This document shows positions 14,548-17,605 of a DNA stretch of 17,605 bases, one piece after another. The translations under genes were made by a program, and so were the position numbers. The stretch comes from Kroppenstedtia sanguinis (GTDB lineage: Bacteria; Bacillota; Bacilli; Thermoactinomycetales; DSM-45169): the NCBI RefSeq assembly GCF_050433445.1, contig NZ_JBNPXF010000036.1:1-17605 (forward strand). The letters run 5' to 3'. Within the stretch, counting starts at the first letter, position 1. Each line of letters begins with the position of its first letter. The notes below the pieces were generated by a model. That model saw only the letters and a program-made list of their open reading frames with translations, was not told where the DNA came from and did no database searches.

Positions 14548-16839
14548 ATGAAGGATAAAAGCAAATTCATCGACCTGGATGTTTCTATCAGATACGTCGA
14601 GAATGAAGAGGGGCCCACGCTTGCTTATTCTGAAACATCCGGCGTCTCCATCTTGAAACAAGAGGGTCTGTTCTTCAAAGACCTCAATCAAGATGGGAAG
14701 TTGGACAAATATGAGGACTGGCGATTACCGCCGGAAGAACGTGCACGGGATTTGGCTTCCAAACTGTCTGTGGAAGAAATCGCGGGCTTGATGCTTCACA
14801 GCAGTCATCAAATCATCCCGTCCGTAAGCGGGAACTTTTTCGGGGCAACCACTTATGGTGGAAAATCCTATGAAGAGAGTGGTGCTAAGCCTTGGGATTT
14901 GACAGACCAACAGCTGGCTTACTTAAAGAAGAACTACATTCGTCATATGTTGATCATGATGGTAGATAGTCCTGAAACAGCGGCCCGCTGGAATAACCGT
15001 CTGCAAGCTGTTGCAGAGGGAGAGGGCTTCGGTATTCCCGTAAACAATAGTTCAGACCCGCGCCACGGCTTTGATATGAGCGCCGAATTTAATGCGGGGG
15101 CAGGCTCTGCCGCCCAGGTGTCACGCTGGCCGGAAACGCTGGGATTGGCGGCTACATTCGATCCGAATTTGATGCGCAAATTCGGAGAGATCGCCGCCAA
15201 AGAATATCGTGCTCTGGGGATGACAACAGCCTTATCACCACAGATTGATATCGCCACCGATCCGCGCTGGTTCCGTTTTAGTGGTACCTTCGGTGAGGAT
15301 CCACGTCTGTCCACGGATATGGGGCGGGCATATGTGGACGGATTCCAGACCTCCGAGGGTAAAAATGAATGGGCGGACGGTTGGGGCAGGGATAGCGTAA
15401 ATGCCATGGTGAAGCATTGGCCGGGTGGAGGCTCAGGGGAAGGGGGCCGGGATGCGCATTTTGCTTGTGGAAAGTATGCGGTATACCCAGGAAACAACTT
15501 TGCGGAGCATCTGAAACCCTTCCTCGATGGTGCTTTTAAATTGGAGGGAAAGACAGGGCAGGCCTCCGCGATCATGCCATACTATACGATCTCATACAAT
15601 CAAGACCAAAAAAATGGGGAGAATGTTGGCAACGCATACAACTCCTATTTAATTACGGATTTACTGCGGGAACAATACGGCTACGATGGGGTGGTCTGCA
15701 CCGATTGGTTGATTACAGAGGATGGGGGTGAGCAACAAGATGCGATCATGACAGGCAAGTCATGGGGAGTCGAGCACCTCTCTGTCGAGGAGCGGATCTA
15801 CAAGCTAATCATGGCAGGTGTAGACCAATTTGGCGGTAACACCGAATTGAGGCCTGTGCTGGAGGCTTATCAAATAGGTGTTGAAGAACATGGGGAAGCG
15901 TTTATGAGAGCACGATTTGAACAATCAGCCGTTCGTTTGTTGATAAACATTTTTCGGGTGGGCTTGTTCGAAAATCCTTACCTAAAATCCGAGGAAAGCA
16001 GGCAGACAGTCAGCTGTCCGGAGTTTCTGCAGGCGGGTTACGAAGCACAACAGAAATCGGTTGTTCTCTTGAAAAACAAGGGACAGGTACTTCCGATCCC
16101 AGAACGCAAAAAAGTTTACATTCCGAAACGGCGCTTACCTGCCGGAGTCAATTGGTTTGGTGCTCCGACGCCGGAAAAGCTGGAATACCCCATCGATTTG
16201 GATGTCGTATCTAATTACTTCGATGTAACCGACCGTCCAGACGAAGCAGACTTCGGTTTGGTGTTTATTGAAACTCCGGATTCGGGAATTGGTTACAGCA
16301 GGGAAGATTTAGAAAAAGGGGGCAATGGTTATGTTCCCATCAGCCTTCAATACAAGCCCTATACCGCCGAATTTGCTCGTGAACGCAGCATAGCCGGTGA
16401 TCCGGGGGGAAACGACGATCGTTCCTATCAAGGAAAAACGGTGGCAACACGAAATTCACAGGATTTGGAGGCTGTTCTCGAAACAAGGGAAAGGATGCGA
16501 GGAAAGCCGGTGATTGTATCACTGTTGCAGTCCAAGCCGACCATTGTCGCAGAACTAGAAGCGGCAGCCGATGTCATCATCACCCACTTCGGCGTGGAAG
16601 ATTCGGTGATAATGGAACTGCTAAGAGGTGTTTTCGAACCCTCAGGCTTGCTGCCGTTTCAGATGCCTATGGATATCAAGACGGTAGAAGAGCAGTTAGA
16701 AGACGTTGCGCATGATTTGGAGTGTCATGTGGATTCAGAAAACCATGTCTATGATTTTGGATTTGGACTGAATTGGAGTGGAGTCATTCGCGATTCACGA
16801 ACGGAAAAATATAAAATTTATCCGCGTTCGTTGAATTAA
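14548..16839 (+). CDS. Glycoside hydrolase family 3 (beta-glucosidase/beta-xylosidase type)
   Basis: 763 residues. An EF-hand-like calcium loop sits at residues 45-56 (D45, N47, D49, K51, D53, E56), a feature of one GH3 clade. The N-terminal barrel has DPRHGF and VKHWPGGG substrate-binding motifs and the nucleophile Asp386 in VVCTDW. The C-terminal alpha/beta sandwich contains SVVLLKNKGQVLP and ends with a YDFGFGLNW fibronectin-like approach. No signal peptide is seen, so a cytoplasmic enzyme cleaving imported oligosaccharides, probably beta-glucosides or beta-xylosides, is expected. AGGAGG lies 9 bases before the ATG. A cre site upstream predicts carbon catabolite control, and the neighbouring AraC-GH39 protein is the likely dedicated regulator. 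Base composition is lower in G/C than in the genes before 11200. Confidence 0.93.
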   Translation: MKDKSKFIDLDVSIRYVENEEGPTLAYSETSGVSILKQEGLFFKDLNQDGKLDKYEDWRLPPEERARDLASKLSVEEIAGLMLHSSHQIIPSVSGNFFGATTYGGKSYEESGAKPWDLTDQQLAYLKKNYIRHMLIMMVDSPETAARWNNRLQAVAEGEGFGIPVNNSSDPRHGFDMSAEFNAGAGSAAQVSRWPETLGLAATFDPNLMRKFGEIAAKEYRALGMTTALSPQIDIATDPRWFRFSGTFGEDPRLSTDMGRAYVDGFQTSEGKNEWADGWGRDSVNAMVKHWPGGGSGEGGRDAHFACGKYAVYPGNNFAEHLKPFLDGAFKLEGKTGQASAIMPYYTISYNQDQKNGENVGNAYNSYLITDLLREQYGYDGVVCTDWLITEDGGEQQDAIMTGKSWGVEHLSVEERIYKLIMAGVDQFGGNTELRPVLEAYQIGVEEHGEAFMRARFEQSAVRLLINIFRVGLFENPYLKSEESRQTVSCPEFLQAGYEAQQKSVVLLKNKGQVLPIPERKKVYIPKRRLPAGVNWFGAPTPEKLEYPIDLDVVSNYFDVTDRPDEADFGLVFIETPDSGIGYSREDLEKGGNGYVPISLQYKPYTAEFARERSIAGDPGGNDDRSYQGKTVATRNSQDLEAVLETRERMRGKPVIVSLLQSKPTIVAELEAAADVIITHFGVEDSVIMELLRGVFEPSGLLPFQMPMDIKTVEEQLEDVAHDLECHVDSENHVYDFGFGLNWSGVIRDSRTEKYKIYPRSLN

Positions 16840-16843
16840 TAGA

Positions 16844-16872
16844 GTGACAGGGTTCGAGGTGGCAGATATAAT
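16844..16872 (+). promoter_or_regulatory. Strong SigA-type promoter of the small membrane protein gene
   Basis: GTGACA and a perfect TATAAT are 17 bases apart, just after the GH3 stop. Transcription would begin near 16879, leaving a leader of roughly 140-170 bases. Confidence 0.65.
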
Positions 16873-16920
16873 AAGAGGGATGATAGAATCCTAGCTTATA
16901 TAGACTATCGCTGTTGCGAA

Positions 16921-16952
16921 GACGGTTCCCCGTTGTTTCATTGGGAACTGTC
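16921..16952 (+). other. Leader hairpin, possible regulatory RNA structure
   Basis: GACGGTTCCC and GGGAACTGTC form a 10-bp stem with one G-U and a 12-base loop. No T run follows, so it is not a standard terminator. It lies inside the predicted 5' leader of the small membrane protein gene. The function is unknown. Confidence 0.5.
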
Positions 16953-17047
16953 GGTTGGGAGTAGACAAAGCTCTTAAGTAACTTTTTGCTGATCGAAGGA
17001 TTTTAAATTGGACAAGAGGAGTGATTACGATCCCTGGAGCCCAACCT

Positions 17048-17230
17048 ATGCAACCGGATTGGATGAACCAACTGATCATCCCTTTGGGAGCGGATTTATT
17101 CCTGTTTTTGGTAAAAGCTCTAATTGTCGCTTTCGTGGCATCCTGGCTACTCAATAAGTATGCCAAACCCTTTTTTCCGAAACGAAAGGTAGAGGAACAG
17201 AAGGTGGAGGAACAAAGTGCAAATTCATAA
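17048..17230 (+). CDS. Small single-pass membrane protein, hypothetical
   Basis: 60 residues from the ATG at 17048, which has GGAG 8 bases upstream. A GTG at 17021 would add 9 residues, but GAGGA abuts it too closely. One hydrophobic segment at about 17-35 contains a central lysine. It is followed by a basic stretch (PFFPKRK) and a charged tail with the repeat KVEEQ-KVEEQ. This arrangement predicts an N-out, C-in single-span protein. I recognise no family. It has its own promoter, a long leader with a hairpin, and a terminator, so it is a monocistronic unit. Confidence 0.65.
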   Translation: MQPDWMNQLIIPLGADLFLFLVKALIVAFVASWLLNKYAKPFFPKRKVEEQKVEEQSANS

Positions 17231-17244
17231 TTGGAGAAGAGGTT

Positions 17245-17286
17245 GCGGCTGCTGGCGGGCTAAAGGTCAGCGGCTGTTTTTGTTTT
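17245..17286 (+). terminator. Rho-independent terminator
   Basis: A stem of about 10 bp (GCGGCTGCTGG with TCAGCGGCTGT, a few G-U pairs) closes a loop of about 11 bases. TTTTTGTTTT follows. It begins 14 bases after the small membrane protein stop. Confidence 0.75.
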
Positions 17287-17373
17287 AGCTTAATACCTAT
17301 CACGTCCAGTCTATTCCGATGAGTGAAGGGAGTTTAAGAACAAGGAGTTTGTGGCTGAAAAATGGCAAATCCT

Positions 17374-17605
17374 CAGGGCTAACCGAAAACGGGAGGTGGA
17401 AGGGAGTCGTGTGTTGCCATAGCGAGACCTGGGAGCGGAAGCGACCTTATGTGCCACAGGCACTACAATCTGAGATCGAGGATGCGCCACAGGCACTACA
17501 ATCTGAGATCGAGGATGCGCCACAGGCACTACAATCTGAAATTGAGGATGCGCCACAGGCACTACAATCTGAAATTGAGGATGCGCCACAGGCACTACAA
17601 TCTGA
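17374..17605 (+). mobile_element. Partial relative of the short transposable elements, running off the window
   Basis: It begins CAGGGCTAACCGAAAACGG, which equals the right end of copy 2 (other strand) apart from a 6-base deletion of GTTGAT and a few changes. It then shares GGAAGGGAGTCGTGTG and GCCACAGGCACTACAATCT with copy 2. An extra segment at about 17426-17444 is absent from copy 2. The far end and any target duplication are outside the window. The stretch between the terminator and 17374 contains nothing I can identify. Confidence 0.65.
17449..17605. repeat. 33-bp tandem repeat array, at least 4.7 units
   Basis: Units start at 17449, 17482, 17515, 17548 and 17581 (the last cut by the window end). 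Each reads ATGCGCCACAGGCACTACAA followed by TCTGA, then GATCGAGG or AATTGAGG. Units 1-2 carry GAGATCGAG, units 3-4 GAAATTGAG; unit 1 also has T for C at its fourth base. There are no unique spacers, so it is not a CRISPR array. One related single copy lies in mobile element copy 2 (about 13374-13395, other strand). Confidence 0.95.

Noticed and set aside
17311..17595. Minus-strand 94-codon frame with a PVAHPQFQIVV repeat
   Set aside because: The repeat follows from the 33-bp DNA period; unit differences change residues in this frame, and the rest is low-complexity with no ribosome site.
17449..17605. CRISPR-like repeat array
   Set aside because: The 33-bp units are directly adjacent with no unique spacers and no cas genes are present; it is a plain tandem repeat.

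Overview
The window looks like chromosomal DNA of a Gram-positive Bacilli relative. It carries lipM, mrfA and mrfB orthologues that resemble the Bacillus subtilis proteins closely, strong AGGAGG-type ribosome sites, a near-perfect CcpA cre site and Bacillus-style promoters. The fairly GC-rich codon use of the first 11 kb would suit a Thermoactinomycetaceae-like genome, but that placement is inference.

Layout. Positions 1-919 hold the 3' end of an aldehyde dehydrogenase gene and its usual DUF779 partner. They converge, across a bidirectional hairpin terminator, on a minus-strand pair that is translationally coupled through an ATGA overlap. That pair is a PLP-dependent amino acid deaminase/aldolase-like protein (TTG start) followed by a D-arabinono-1,4-lactone oxidase-family flavoenzyme. 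From 3893 the plus strand carries an extended SDR (NAD-dependent epimerase/dehydratase), lipM (octanoyltransferase of lipoate assembly), a polytopic membrane transporter of unknown substrate, and the DNA-repair pair mrfA (helicase) and mrfB (exonuclease). A LexA-like box lies inside the predicted mrfA promoter. From 11252 the DNA becomes visibly more A/T-rich and is concerned with plant polysaccharide use: an AraC regulator fused to a GH39 glycosidase domain, then a GH3 glycosidase preceded by a cre site. A small membrane protein with its own promoter and leader hairpin follows.

The most unusual content is a family of short non-autonomous mobile elements. Three complete copies (5776-5984, 13151-13459, 14132-14332) share imperfect terminal inverted repeats beginning CAGGCGTGTTGATTA / CAGGGCTGTTGATTA. 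Each is flanked by a 9-bp target duplication: AAGATAAAC, GATACGCTA, and GGATGGGGC/T. Copy 1 sits just behind the lipM stop codon, between the gene and its terminator. Copy 2 splits the AraC-GH39 gene, and removing it with one duplication restores an 843-residue frame. Copy 3 lies behind that gene in inverted orientation. A fourth, partial relative begins at 17374 and contains a 33-bp tandem array that runs off the window. Copies 1 and 3 have a hairpin-rich interior. Copy 2 and the fourth element share a different interior. None encodes a transposase, so they must be moved in trans if they are mobile.
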